Shown here in pieces: positions 1 to 8,769 of a stretch of 64,000 nucleotides of DNA. A model generated the notes under the pieces. It did not search any database and had not been told where the DNA came from. It saw only the letters and a program-made list of their open reading frames with translations. The stretch is taken from positions 62,001 to 126,000 of the forward strand of contig UQVH01000003.1 of NCBI GenBank assembly GCA_900544535.1, read 5' to 3'. Both the position numbers and the translations under genes were made by a program. How positions within the stretch are numbered: the stretch's first letter is position 1; the number at the start of each line of letters is the position of its first letter. The stretch is from an uncultured Bacteroidales bacterium (GTDB lineage Bacteria; Bacteroidota; Bacteroidia; Bacteroidales; Muribaculaceae).

Positions 1-1
1 C

Positions 2-424
2 ATGAAAGGCACGGGCATGTATATCGTGCTTACGTTCGGAATATGGATCTGCTATTTTCTCGACACCTACCTCTGCTTCTTCGCCTTTCCCTTCACCCGT
101 CAGCTCATCACAGGTCACGGCTACTATTGGGGCCTGATTCCGGGTCTTGTTGTTTTCGTTTTCGGATCTTGCAGCATGGGAGTCCCGTCCAACGGAGGAC
201 TGGGCCCTTGGAACATAGCCGTCATGTTCGCCCTCAGTCTCTTCGGCATCAGCGACAGTGACGGCGCCGCATATTCGATTGTGTGCTGGAGCTTCCAGAC
301 TGCCGTCCTGATCGCTTCAGGCATTTTCAGCGCCTTCTACATCATGTTCTCCCGCCGCCGTCTCCGCACCGAAACGACTTCGCAGTCTTCTTTGAAGCAG
401 ACTGATATCTCTTCTTCCGACTGA
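2..424 (+). CDS. Lysylphosphatidylglycerol synthase TM-region (flippase-like) protein, C-terminal part
   Basis: This is the 3' end of an integral membrane protein; its start lies left of the window, so the methionine at base 2 is probably internal. The visible 140 residues hold about three hydrophobic helices, and the segment VPSNGGLGPWN resembles the conserved VPTPGGIGPFE-type loop of the UPF0104/LPG synthase transmembrane family (PF03706), whose members flip lipids or are of unknown function. The last 30 residues are a polar, serine-rich cytoplasmic tail. A strong hairpin follows the stop codon. The family call is by motif resemblance only, and the substrate cannot be told. Confidence 0.6.
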   Translation: MKGTGMYIVLTFGIWICYFLDTYLCFFAFPFTRQLITGHGYYWGLIPGLVVFVFGSCSMGVPSNGGLGPWNIAVMFALSLFGISDSDGAAYSIVCWSFQTAVLIASGIFSAFYIMFSRRRLRTETTSQSSLKQTDISSSD

Positions 425-473
425 AAAATATTTTGGTCAAGGTGGCGGTATTTTGAATGACCGGATAAAAATC

Positions 474-503
474 AGAGGCTGCGGGGTGTCCGCAGCCTCT
501 TTA
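474..503. terminator. Terminator after the flippase-like gene
   Basis: A perfect 11-bp stem (474-484 with 490-500) around a 5-base loop, with A-rich sequence before it and TTTATAA after it. It lies 50 bases after the stop of the first gene and could work in both directions. Confidence 0.65.
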
Positions 504-1114
504 TAAGAACCACGCCGGAGGAAGATGATGAAACTCCGAATGACAGGATTTGAGTGCTCGCCGACCTTTGTAATCCTCCGGGCAATTACGCCTCCCCCGA
601 AGGGGATGAGGCCCGCCATCGGGCGGCTAAGCTTGTCTCGGTATTTCATGAATAATTGATGAGTTTCCCAATCGTGCTCCGGCGCGGGATTTTTCGTACT
701 CTTCAATTTTACAACACAAAATTATACTATTTCGTTTGATTTTCCAAATGGATTTTTCAGAAAATCTGTATTATTTTTAGCCCCGAAAATGGAACTCAGT
801 GGCTCTCAGGGCAATTTGGGAGTCATCTTTTATCCTGCCGCCGCTGCTTTTGGAGGCGTAGCCGCGTAGAGTGAGATGGTGTCGGATGTTGGTGGGGTCT
901 CAGTGAGAAGATGCCATTGTGAAAGAGTCTATTGTGGAAGATGTCGGATTGGCGGGGTAGGCTGACCGCGTTAGCGGTCGGTGGCCTGTATTCGCCTCGC
1001 CGCTACGCGGCTTGCCTTTCGGTATTCGTGACCTTATCTGTGATCTGACGCATTTCATCCTTTCGGTATTTGCGGCAGTTTGCCCGCGATGCTCTTTGAC
1101 AGGGCTGGGGTAAT
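504..1114. other. Non-coding stretch, no gene seen
   Basis: About 600 bases with no convincing gene. Bases 560-700 hold compact GC-rich hairpins, including a CCCC-TTCG-GGGG stem-loop near 596-606 and a GCCCGCC/GGGCGGC stem near 612-628. Bases 830-1080 hold degenerate G/T-rich and short palindromic pieces of the kind seen elsewhere in this window (17.9 kb). Short open frames here have no recognisable product. Confidence 0.4.
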
Positions 1115-1149
1115 AAAAAAGATGACTTCGATTGTTAGAAGTCATCTTT
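1115..1149 (-). terminator. Terminator of tRNA-Glu
   Basis: A 12-bp perfect stem (1118-1129 with 1138-1149) and 8-base loop lie just 3' of the tRNA on the minus strand, followed by a run of T residues on that strand. This is a classical intrinsic terminator. Confidence 0.75.
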
Positions 1150-1154
1150 CCGAG

Positions 1155-1227
1155 TAGCGAATCTGGGAATCGAACCCAGGTCTCCACCGTGAGAGGGTGG
1201 CGTGCTAGGCCACTACACTAAATCGCC
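1155..1227 (-). tRNA. tRNA-Glu (anticodon CTC)
   Basis: The minus strand folds into a cloverleaf: D stem GTGT/GCAC, anticodon stem CCACC/GGTGG around the loop CTCTCAC (anticodon CTC, reading GAG), and T stem CTGGG/CCCAG around TTCGATT. The acceptor stem has a G-U pair at its end and one U-U mismatch (position 6 with 67). CCA is not encoded. It has its own promoter and terminator, so it is a single-gene unit. The CTC rather than TTC anticodon makes it a secondary glutamate isoacceptor. Confidence 0.9.
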
Positions 1228-1293
1228 ATTCACTACTCTTGAAAGGATCTCTGCGGGACTCTCTTGCCTGTCTCCTTTCCGGTTTTAGCGCTG

Positions 1294-1325
1294 CAAAGTT
1301 AAGACCTTTTTTTGAGGGCTGCAAA
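1294..1325 (-). promoter_or_regulatory. Promoter of tRNA-Glu
   Basis: On the minus strand, TTTG (1325-1322), 20 bases, then TAACTTTG (1301-1294), an exact fit to the Bacteroidetes -33/-7 consensus TTTG...TAnnTTTG. It lies about 65 bases before the tRNA 5' end. Confidence 0.7.
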
Positions 1326-1525
1326 TAATCCGTGCTGTTTTAACAAAAATTTACAACAAAAATTTACAAGCGTTAGCCTTGCCTTGACTCGAAAAACCAA
1401 ATCGCGTTTCGGATTGTTAAATTCTTGACGAGACATTCCTGAATCAGTGGTGCCTTTTTCGCTTTTCTTAGTCGCGCCTACGCATTGACCGGACTCAGGC
1501 GTTATGGTTATTCAGGGAAAATGCT

Positions 1526-1533
1526 TATCTTTG
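1526..1533 (+). promoter_or_regulatory. -7 element for rsfS-ftsH
   Basis: TATCTTTG fits the Bacteroidetes -7 consensus TAnnTTTG, 70 bases before the rsfS start. No clear -33 element was found at the usual spacing. Confidence 0.5.
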
Positions 1534-1603
1534 CGTCTTAAAAGTAAAAACTCATCACTATTAAACAGATTTTTGGTTTCAACTAAATTCATCTGACCGA
1601 TCA

Positions 1604-1966
1604 ATGACTGAAACAACAACAGACATACTTCCCTCGATCATCGAGGGCATACGCGACCGTAAAGGCCGCAAGATCACTACCGTTGACATGAGCGAACTCG
1701 ACACCGCTGCTGCACGCCGGTTCGTGATCTGCGAAGGAACCTCCACCCAGCATGTGGCCGCAGTGGCCGACAGCATCAGGGAATACCTTCTTGAACACAT
1801 CGGCGTGAAGCCTTACAACTATGACGGCTACGGCAACTCGACATGGATCGTAATAGACTACGGCGACACCCTCGTCCATGTTTTCCTCCGCGAGACCCGC
1901 GACCACTATGCGCTCGAAGAGCTGTGGAGCGACGCCGTAATCACCGATTATCCTGACGAAGACTGA
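1604..1966 (+). CDS. rsfS: Ribosome silencing factor RsfS (Iojap/YbeB family)
   Basis: This 120-residue protein is of normal length for the RsfS/Iojap family, which binds ribosomal protein uL14 on the large subunit and blocks joining of the subunits when nutrients are short. The family pattern is visible in the segments VDMSELDTAAARRFVICEG, VKPYNYDGYGNSTWIVIDYG and VHVFLRETRDHYALEELWSD. It sits 28 bases upstream of ftsH on the same strand, and a -7 element lies 70 bases ahead of the start, so rsfS and ftsH are probably cotranscribed. Confidence 0.93.
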   Translation: MTETTTDILPSIIEGIRDRKGRKITTVDMSELDTAAARRFVICEGTSTQHVAAVADSIREYLLEHIGVKPYNYDGYGNSTWIVIDYGDTLVHVFLRETRDHYALEELWSDAVITDYPDED

Positions 1967-1994
1967 CTTACAAACCCTATCTAAGATTTTACCA

Positions 1995-4217
1995 ATGAGT
2001 TCACCGACTCCATCAAATAATCAGAAACCCAAGAAACCTTTCGGTATAGGTTTCAGCATGTACTGGGCCTATGCCATTATAATAGTGTTTCTCCTCGCGA
2101 TGCTCTATATCGACGACACATCCATCGAGAAGGAGGTCAGCTATACGAAATTCAAAGAATATGTCACCACCGGCGGTGTGGGCGAGATCACGGTCTTTTC
2201 CAACACCAACAAGGCCGAGGCTGTGCTTTCCGACTCTTTGGCGCGCACCATCTTCCCCGAAAGCCAGTACAAGGGGGGCAAGGGTACGATAGCCAAAATC
2301 ATCACTGACATCCCTTCGGCCGACAAGTTTGAAGATCAGATCGACCTCTGGAATCAGGAAGGCGTAAAGCACGGCGAGGTCAAATATGACAAGTCGTCCG
2401 ACTACGGATCGCTGATCTGGTCCTTCGGGCCGATCATCCTCCTCGTGGCCTTCTGGTTCATCATGATGCGCCGCATGTCAGGCGGAGCGTCTGGCGGAGG
2501 TGCCGGAGGCGTGTTCAATGTAGGCAAATCAAAGGCCAAGATGTTTGACAAGGGAGAGGGGACCAATGTGACATTCAAGGATGTCGCCGGACTCTCCGAG
2601 GCCAAGACCGAGATCCGCGAGATCGTGGAATTTCTCCGCAATCCGCAGCGCTATACCGATCTCGGCGCCAAGATTCCCAAAGGCGCCCTCCTTGTAGGCC
2701 CTCCCGGAACCGGTAAGACCCTTCTTGCCAAAGCCGTTGCGGGCGAGGCCAATGTGCCTTTCTTCTCGATGTCGGGTTCTGACTTCGTCGAGATGTTTGT
2801 CGGCGTGGGTGCCTCGCGAGTGCGCGACCTCTTCCGTCAGGCCAAGGAGAAAGCTCCATGTATCGTCTTTATCGACGAGATCGACGCCGTGGGCCGCGCC
2901 CGTGGCAAGAATCCCAACATGGGAGCCAATGACGAACGTGAAAATACTCTCAACCAGCTCCTCACCGAGATGGACGGCTTCGGTTCAAACAGCGGTGTCA
3001 TCATCCTCGCCGCCACCAACCGCGCCGACATCCTTGATAAGGCCCTTTTGCGCGCCGGACGTTTCGACCGTCAGATCAACGTCGATCTTCCCGAACTCAA
3101 GGACCGCATCGAGGTCTTCAAGGTGCATTTGCGCAACATTAAGACCGACGATTCAGTCGATGTAGACCTCATGGCCCGTCAGACCGCCGGTTTCTGTGGC
3201 GCCGACATTGCCAATGTCTGCAACGAAGCGGCCCTCATCGCTGCCCGCGGCAACAAGAAAGCCGTCGACCGCGAGAGTTTCATGGCCGCGATCGACCGTA
3301 TCATCGGAGGTCTCGAACACAGCTCTAAAATCATTTCCGACGAAGAAAAGAGATCAATTGCCATCCATGAGGCCGGCCATGCCACTGTCTCCTGGTTCCT
3401 TGAATACTCCAATGAGATGGTCAAAGTCTCGATCGTGCCCCGCGGTATGGCTCTCGGCGCAGCATGGTACATGCCGGAGGAACGTCAGATCACGCCCAAA
3501 GAAGCCCTTCTCGACCAGATCTGCATGACGCTTGCCGGACGTGCCGCCGAGGAACTCACCATCGGTCAGATTTCCACCGGAGCACTTAACGACCTCGAAA
3601 AGGTCACAAAGATGGCCTATGCGATCGTGGTCTACTACGGCATGAGCGACAAGATCCCCAACGTATGCTACTATGATTCGACCGGTCAGGCCTACGGCTT
3701 CTCCAAACCATACGGCGGCGAACGCGCCAAGCAGATCGACGACGAAGTGTCACGCATCATCAGCGAGCAGTACGAGCGCGCCAAGCAGATACTCCGCGAC
3801 CACAAGGAAGGCCACGCCAAACTTGCCGAGACACTGCTGACCAAAGAGGTCATGTATGCTGAAGACCTCGTCAACATCTTCGGCAAACGCCAGTGGAAAT
3901 CGCGCACCGAGGAAATCATGGAGCTTCAGGCCGCCCGCGACGCCAAGCGCCTCGCCGAAGAAAATGCCGCAAAAGAAGCCGAGGGAACGAAAGAAGATGC
4001 CTCCGCCGACGGAGCCGCCGCATCTTCAGACGCATCGGCTGACGCATCGGCAACTGAAGCCACTCCGGCTGCCCCGCAGGATGCCGACATCACTGCAACC
4101 GTCATCGACGTCGAAGCCACGGAAGCGACCGCCGACACCCCGGCAGACAACACCCCGTCGGACAACAAACCGACCGATCCCACCGGCCCGACCCCACCTC
4201 CCTACAAGAAAAAATAG
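1995..4217 (+). CDS. ftsH: ATP-dependent zinc metalloprotease FtsH
   Basis: This membrane-anchored AAA+ protease degrades unneeded or damaged membrane and cytosolic proteins. The 740 residues show a first transmembrane helix near 21-39, a periplasmic domain, a second helix near 143-160, then the AAA module with Walker A GPPGTGKT at about 235, Walker B VFIDEID, and the second region of homology [21 protein letters not shown] (the finger arginines are present). The M41 zinc site HEAGH is at 458-462. It is longer than most FtsH proteins because of a low-complexity Ala/Asp/Thr/Pro-rich tail of about 90 residues from position 645 on. It follows rsfS closely and ends at a strong terminator. Confidence 0.97.
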   Translation: MSSPTPSNNQKPKKPFGIGFSMYWAYAIIIVFLLAMLYIDDTSIEKEVSYTKFKEYVTTGGVGEITVFSNTNKAEAVLSDSLARTIFPESQYKGGKGTIAKIITDIPSADKFEDQIDLWNQEGVKHGEVKYDKSSDYGSLIWSFGPIILLVAFWFIMMRRMSGGASGGGAGGVFNVGKSKAKMFDKGEGTNVTFKDVAGLSEAKTEIREIVEFLRNPQRYTDLGAKIPKGALLVGPPGTGKTLLAKAVAGEANVPFFSMSGSDFVEMFVGVGASRVRDLFRQAKEKAPCIVFIDEIDAVGRARGKNPNMGANDERENTLNQLLTEMDGFGSNSGVIILAATNRADILDKALLRAGRFDRQINVDLPELKDRIEVFKVHLRNIKTDDSVDVDLMARQTAGFCGADIANVCNEAALIAARGNKKAVDRESFMAAIDRIIGGLEHSSKIISDEEKRSIAIHEAGHATVSWFLEYSNEMVKVSIVPRGMALGAAWYMPEERQITPKEALLDQICMTLAGRAAEELTIGQISTGALNDLEKVTKMAYAIVVYYGMSDKIPNVCYYDSTGQAYGFSKPYGGERAKQIDDEVSRIISEQYERAKQILRDHKEGHAKLAETLLTKEVMYAEDLVNIFGKRQWKSRTEEIMELQAARDAKRLAEENAAKEAEGTKEDASADGAAASSDASADASATEATPAAPQDADITATVIDVEATEATADTPADNTPSDNKPTDPTGPTPPPYKKK

Positions 4218-4240
4218 AATATATTTTCAATAGATTTTAG

Positions 4241-4290
4241 CTCCGCAGGCATGAATTAGTTTCACACCTGCGGAGTTTTTAATTTTTTTG
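4241..4290 (+). terminator. Terminator of rsfS-ftsH
   Basis: A 9-bp perfect stem CTCCGCAGG/CCTGCGGAG (4241-4249 with 4267-4275) followed by a T-rich tract, 25 bases after the ftsH stop. Confidence 0.8.
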
Positions 4291-4334
4291 AGGCCACTCC
4301 GCATTATCGCACTAAAAAGAGGGTGGGGAGGTTG

Positions 4335-4342
4335 TATCTTTG
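4335..4342 (+). promoter_or_regulatory. -7 element that decides the start of the next gene
   Basis: TATCTTTG fits TAnnTTTG. It lies inside the longest open frame that begins at 4323, so transcripts starting about 7 bases further on cannot use that start; the ATG at 4422 is the better choice. Confidence 0.55.
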
Positions 4343-4421
4343 CGGTGTGGATGTTAAAAAACGTCTGTCCCACAAGGATACAACCTCTGAATATTTTTTA
4401 ACTTTATTATTTGCCCGATTT

Positions 4422-4958
4422 ATGAAAAAGACACCGCACTCTCCGAAATCGTCCCGACATGCTTTTGATTTCCCTGTATCGGAAAAATTCTACAATGAAA
4501 TCATCAGCCGTATCACCAACACATTTCACACTGTTCCATACTACGTTGAGCCTGCGGAAACCACTGACGCAATCAATCAGATAGTCAAAACCATCGAAAC
4601 CTATCTGCTGACCGGCTGTGAGCCTGCCGAGACGGCGAAAATGCCTGTCAGAATGGTGTTTGCGCTTATGAAACATGAACTTGACAAGGCCATGGCCCGT
4701 TCTGCTGTTGCCCGACGTCGCCGCAGCTCAAAACAGGCCTCCGTAAAGGTAGCCGAAGAAGAAAACGTGGTTCACACGCCTGCTCCCGCAGTGGAAGAGG
4801 CGCAGCAAGCACCTGCGGAAGCCGCAGAGGGTACCGATGCAACGGAGATCACGGAAATCATGATGAACCGCCGTCAGCGCAGACGTCAGGAGCGCGAACT
4901 CTGCCGTCGAGAACGCAGGGCGTCCTCCCGGACCGGATTGCTTAGAGCAAAAAAATGA
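4422..4958 (+). CDS. Hypothetical protein with basic C-terminus
   Basis: Not recognised. The 178-residue product starts MKKTPHSPK; I chose this ATG over an in-frame one at 4323 because a -7 promoter element (4335-4342) lies between them. Residues about 15-95 look like a helical domain with one cysteine; residues 96-135 are alanine, glutamate and lysine rich and probably disordered; the end is strongly basic (NRRQRRRQERELCRRERRAS), which suggests nucleic-acid or ribosome binding. There is no signal peptide or membrane helix. The gene stands alone, converging on the PFOR gene with only about 100 bases between the stops. Confidence 0.7.
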   Translation: MKKTPHSPKSSRHAFDFPVSEKFYNEIISRITNTFHTVPYYVEPAETTDAINQIVKTIETYLLTGCEPAETAKMPVRMVFALMKHELDKAMARSAVARRRRSSKQASVKVAEEENVVHTPAPAVEEAQQAPAEAAEGTDATEITEIMMNRRQRRRQERELCRRERRASSRTGLLRAKK

Positions 4959-4990
4959 GGGAGGCGGCGTTACGGCAACGCCCCTCCCTC
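4949..4990 (-). terminator. Terminator of the PFOR gene, overlapping the neighbour's stop codon
   Basis: A long GC-rich stem (4957-4971 with 4977-4990, one bulge) around ACGGC, followed on the minus strand by seven T residues. The stem includes the last bases of the stop codon of the convergent plus-strand gene. Confidence 0.65.
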
Positions 4991-5059
4991 GCCTTCAAAA
5001 TCAACGTCAAAACTATTGTTATATAGCGCCGTATGGTTTTGCCCGTCGGGTTCTGTCTT

Positions 5060-8000
5060 TTATGGCTGTTTTGACAGGTATTTCAATATTTCCATATTGC
5101 GGTTGCAGTCGCTCTGGAGTTCCGGCCGCAGTGTGGCGGTCTCGGCAGGAGCGTTGATGTCCAGATCGGCATAGCGGTCTTCGTTCATTACGAAACCCTC
5201 GACTGTTCTGACGGGTTCGGTATTGGGATAACAAGGTGACGTCGTCAGAGCGGAAGACCCGTTGGTGCCGCTGTTGTCGCGACCGGGGATCACGGAGTCA
5301 AGTGTCAGCGCTTCCCGCCCGTCGGCGCGGGCCTGCGGATTGTAGCGGTAGAGAGGCCAGTAGCCTGCTTCGACTGCGCGTCGCTGCTCGACGATGGAAT
5401 GGCCGAGTCCCGGACGGATGCCGTGGTTGATGCAGGGGCAATAGGCGATCACGATGGCCGGACCGGGGTAGCGCTCTGCTTCGGCGAGAGCGTCGATTGT
5501 CTGCTGGTAGTTGGCTCCTAAGGCTACGGAGGCTACATAGACATTGTCATAGGTCATCATCATGCGGCCCAATTCTTTCTTGGCCACGCGCTTTCCGTCG
5601 GGATTGTATTTTGCCACAGCGCTTCTGGGGGTAGCTTTCGAGGTCTGGCCGCCAGTGTTGGAGTAGCATTCGGTATCCATGACCAGAACTTTTATCGGTT
5701 CGCCTGACGCAAGCACATGGTCAAGACCGGCGAAACCGATATCGTAGGCCCAGCCGTCACCGCCGATGCACCAGACAGATTTCTTTCCGAAAAGGTCTGC
5801 TCCGTCGAGGAGATTGGCATACGCCGGACTGAGTTTTGCGAGCGGTTCGAGCATCGTTCGTAGCTGTTCGCCTGTACTTGCTGAAAGCTCAAAGTCATCT
5901 TTGGCCGAATACCATGCTTCAAGAGGAGCCTTGATGTAGGGGAGGGTGTCGGGGCTGTCAAGGAACTCCTTTACCTGTTGGGCTATGCGGCGACGCCGCT
6001 GTTCGATGGCCACAAGCATTCCGTAGCCGTATTCGCCGTTGTCTTCGAAAAGCGAGTTGCCCCATGCAGGCCCTTTTCCCCGCGGGTCGGTGCAGTAGGC
6101 GTTGGATGGGAAATTGGCTCCCCAGATCGAACTGCATCCGGTAGCGTTGGCAATCAGCAGGTGCTGGCCGAAGAGCTGTGTCAGCAGCTTGACATACGGC
6201 GTCTCGCCGCAACCCGCGCATGCCCCGGAGAATTGCAGACAGGGCTGCCGGAGCTGCGAGCCGACTATAGTTTCCGCCGGCACGATCCGGTCTTTGAGAC
6301 TGACATTTTCCAAAGCCCAGTCCAGAAGCGGCACTTCGCGGTCGAGTACATCGCCGACCGGAGTCATCGTCAGTGCGTGGCCCGGACAGATGATCGAACA
6401 TGACGAGCAGCCGAGACAGTCTTCGGGGAAATTCTGAATGTGAAACTTGTAGCCTTTCAGCAATCCGCGTGCGTCCTTCAATGCAAATCCCTCAGGAGCC
6501 TTGGATGCTTCGTTGGCTGAAAGGATGAAGGGACGGATCGCGGCGTGGGGGCACACAAGTGAACATTCCGTACATTCCACGCACTTGTCCGCGTCCCATA
6601 CCGGTACGCGTGTGGCTATGCGGCGGTGCTCGTAGGCCGTGGTGCCCATCGGCATCTTTCCGTCAGGAGCGAATGCGGAGACCGGGATGAGATCTCCCTG
6701 CCCCTTGATGCAGGGTGTATGGATATTCTTTATAAATGATTCGAGTGCGGCGTTGGCATACGAAAGTTTTCGCGTGGTCACGCTCTCAGGGATCTCGGTC
6801 CATCCCTGAATGCCACTCCAGTCGATTTCACGGAGAGCTGCGACGGTCATGTCGACGGCCTTGATATTGCGCCTGACCACATCGCCGCCCTCGTGGTTGT
6901 AGGTCGCCGACAGCTGTTCTTTCAGGGCGCTGACAGCCTCGTCAAACGGCATGATGCCGCTCAGATAGAGAAACACGGTTTCCATCACCATGTTGATGCG
7001 TGGGCCGAGGCCGCATTCGGCGGCAATGGCGTCGGCGTCGATGTTGTAGAACCTCAGTTTTTTCTCCGCGATCGTCCGCCGCATCTCAAGCGGCAGTTTC
7101 GCAGTCATCATGTCGGCGGTCCAGGGTGAATTCAGAACGAAAATGCCGCCTTCCCTGACTTTGTCGGCCATAGTGAAGCGGTTGACATAGGAGGTTTTGT
7201 GGCAGCCGACATAGTCGGCCTCGGCGATACCGTAGGCCGATGTGATCGGAGCCTTCCCGATGCGCAGCTGCGAGATAGTGTAGCCTCCGGATTTCTTTGC
7301 CGAGTAGCTGAAATAGGCCTGTGCGTAGAGCCCTGGGGTGTTGCCTATAATCGAGGCCACCTGCTTGGTGCCTCCGACGGTTCCGTCGTTGCCGATACCG
7401 TAGAGGATGGTCTGATAAGTCTCCGAAGCGACTTCCGTCTCGATATTTTCGGTGACCGGGATGGAAAGTCCGGTGACATCGTCGGTGATGCCGACCGTGA
7501 ATGGATTGCGGGGCTTTTCTGCGGCCATCTCATCGAAAACAGCCTTGACCATCGAAGGGTTGAACTCCTTGCTCGACAGACCGTACCGTCCGCCTATGAT
7601 CCGTGTGGAGTCGAAAGTGTCACAGCCCCGGAGCGCCGTGATGATGTCCTCGCACAGCGGTTCGTGCTGGGCGCCTGGCTCTTTGGTACGGTCGAGTACG
7701 GCAATTGTGCGCACCGTTGGCGGAAGCGCCGCGCGCAGGTCTTCGTAAGGAAACGGCCGGTAGAGACGGACTTTTATGACTCCGGTTTTGGCGCCTTTCT
7801 CACGGTTAAGCCAGTCGACTGTCTCGCTGACCACGTCGGCAGCCGAACCCATCACGACAATGACCCTGTCGGCGTCCGGTGCTCCGTGATAGTCCACGGT
7901 GTGATATTGGCGCCCGGTCAGCTTGCTCACCTTGTCCATCGCCTCACGGACAATTCCAGGGAAAGCGTCGTAATACCTGTTGGGCGCCTCGCGGTTCTGA

Positions 8001-8671
8001 AAATAGACATCCGGATTCTGGGCCGAACCCCTCAGGTCGGGGTGTTCGGGATTCATGGCCTGACTTCGGAAAAGTCTCACTTTGTCCCAGTTGACCAGAG
8101 GCCGCATCGACTCATAATCGATAACGTCGATTGTATTCATTTCCGATGACGTGCGCCATCCGTCAAAGAAGTGCAGCACGGGGAGTGAGCCTTCAATAGC
8201 CGCAAGATGAGCAACAAGAGCGAGATCCATAGTCTCCTGCACCGAGGCCGAAGCCAGCATGGCGAAACCCGTGGCCCGACATGCCATCACGTCCTGATGG
8301 TCGCCGAAGATCGAGAGGGCGTGTGTGGCAAGCGAGCGGCAGCCGACATGGAAGACCACCGGCAACAGTTCGCCGGAAATCTTGTACATGTTTGGGATCA
8401 TAAGCATAAGGCCCTGCGAAGCCGTAAATGTAGTGGCGAGAGCACCGGCGGCGGCCGCTCCGTGAACGGCTCCGGCAGCGCCAAGCTCGCTTTCCATTTC
8501 GCGGACCTCAAGAGGCTGCCCCATCAGATTGCGCCTCCCTTCGAGGCCCCATTTCTGGGCCGTGTCGCCCATGGCGGCGATAGGAGTGATAGGATAGACG
8601 GTCGCTACATCGCTCAGGGCGAAAGCTACGTGTGCGGCCGCCGTGCAGCCGTCAAGGATCTGCTTTTTCAT
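5060..8671 (-). CDS. nifJ: Pyruvate:ferredoxin (flavodoxin) oxidoreductase, single-chain
   Basis: This enzyme oxidatively decarboxylates pyruvate with CoA to acetyl-CoA, CO2 and reduced ferredoxin. The single chain of about 1200 residues is normal for the family. Visible in order: N-terminal domain with YPITPIAAMG and THALSIFGDHQDVMA, the gamma domain, two [4Fe-4S] motifs CVECTECSLVCP and CLGCSSCSIICP in the middle, and the thiamine-diphosphate domain with CAGCGE, GDGWAYDIG and ECYSNTGGQTSKATP. I prefer the start at 8671 (MKKQILDGCTAAAHVAF), which matches the usual family N-terminus; an ATG at 8719 would add 16 residues and sits in a hairpin. It is last in the oxalate block, 50-100 bases after the AEC transporter, but joint transcription is not proven. 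Confidence 0.96.
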   Translation of the reverse strand: MKKQILDGCTAAAHVAFALSDVATVYPITPIAAMGDTAQKWGLEGRRNLMGQPLEVREMESELGAAGAVHGAAAAGALATTFTASQGLMLMIPNMYKISGELLPVVFHVGCRSLATHALSIFGDHQDVMACRATGFAMLASASVQETMDLALVAHLAAIEGSLPVLHFFDGWRTSSEMNTIDVIDYESMRPLVNWDKVRLFRSQAMNPEHPDLRGSAQNPDVYFQNREAPNRYYDAFPGIVREAMDKVSKLTGRQYHTVDYHGAPDADRVIVVMGSAADVVSETVDWLNREKGAKTGVIKVRLYRPFPYEDLRAALPPTVRTIAVLDRTKEPGAQHEPLCEDIITALRGCDTFDSTRIIGGRYGLSSKEFNPSMVKAVFDEMAAEKPRNPFTVGITDDVTGLSIPVTENIETEVASETYQTILYGIGNDGTVGGTKQVASIIGNTPGLYAQAYFSYSAKKSGGYTISQLRIGKAPITSAYGIAEADYVGCHKTSYVNRFTMADKVREGGIFVLNSPWTADMMTAKLPLEMRRTIAEKKLRFYNIDADAIAAECGLGPRINMVMETVFLYLSGIMPFDEAVSALKEQLSATYNHEGGDVVRRNIKAVDMTVAALREIDWSGIQGWTEIPESVTTRKLSYANAALESFIKNIHTPCIKGQGDLIPVSAFAPDGKMPMGTTAYEHRRIATRVPVWDADKCVECTECSLVCPHAAIRPFILSANEASKAPEGFALKDARGLLKGYKFHIQNFPEDCLGCSSCSIICPGHALTMTPVGDVLDREVPLLDWALENVSLKDRIVPAETIVGSQLRQPCLQFSGACAGCGETPYVKLLTQLFGQHLLIANATGCSSIWGANFPSNAYCTDPRGKGPAWGNSLFEDNGEYGYGMLVAIEQRRRRIAQQVKEFLDSPDTLPYIKAPLEAWYSAKDDFELSASTGEQLRTMLEPLAKLSPAYANLLDGADLFGKKSVWCIGGDGWAYDIGFAGLDHVLASGEPIKVLVMDTECYSNTGGQTSKATPRSAVAKYNPDGKRVAKKELGRMMMTYDNVYVASVALGANYQQTIDALAEAERYPGPAIVIAYCPCINHGIRPGLGHSIVEQRRAVEAGYWPLYRYNPQARADGREALTLDSVIPGRDNSGTNGSSALTTSPCYPNTEPVRTVEGFVMNEDRYADLDINAPAETATLRPELQSDCNRNMEILKYLSKQP

Positions 8672-8717
8672 CTCTCTGATCAATAAAAGTTGAGTGGGGC
8701 TTGTAGAATTGGTGAGC

Positions 8718-8739
8718 ATAAGGGCGGTCAGGCCCTTAT
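8718..8739. repeat. Hairpin ahead of nifJ
   Basis: A perfect 8-bp stem ATAAGGGC/GCCCTTAT with a 6-base loop between the AEC transporter and nifJ; a further ATAAGGGC copy lies beside it on the minus strand. It overlaps the alternative nifJ start codon at 8719. There is no T run after it, so it is not a typical terminator. Confidence 0.5.
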
Positions 8740-8769
8740 GCCCTTATAAGGTCTTATGTATATTCTTTT

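Noticed and set aside
437..706. An 89-codon frame on the minus strand
   Set aside because: It runs through a terminator hairpin and GC-rich stem-loops and has no recognisable domain; treated as non-coding.
7199..8149. A 316-codon open frame on the plus strand
   Set aside because: Antisense to the pyruvate:ferredoxin oxidoreductase gene, with no recognisable domain.
5060..8671. Oxalate oxidoreductase rather than pyruvate:ferredoxin oxidoreductase
   Set aside because: The known oxalate enzyme is a multi-subunit relative; this single chain keeps the standard pyruvate-enzyme segments around YPITP and THALSIFGDH.
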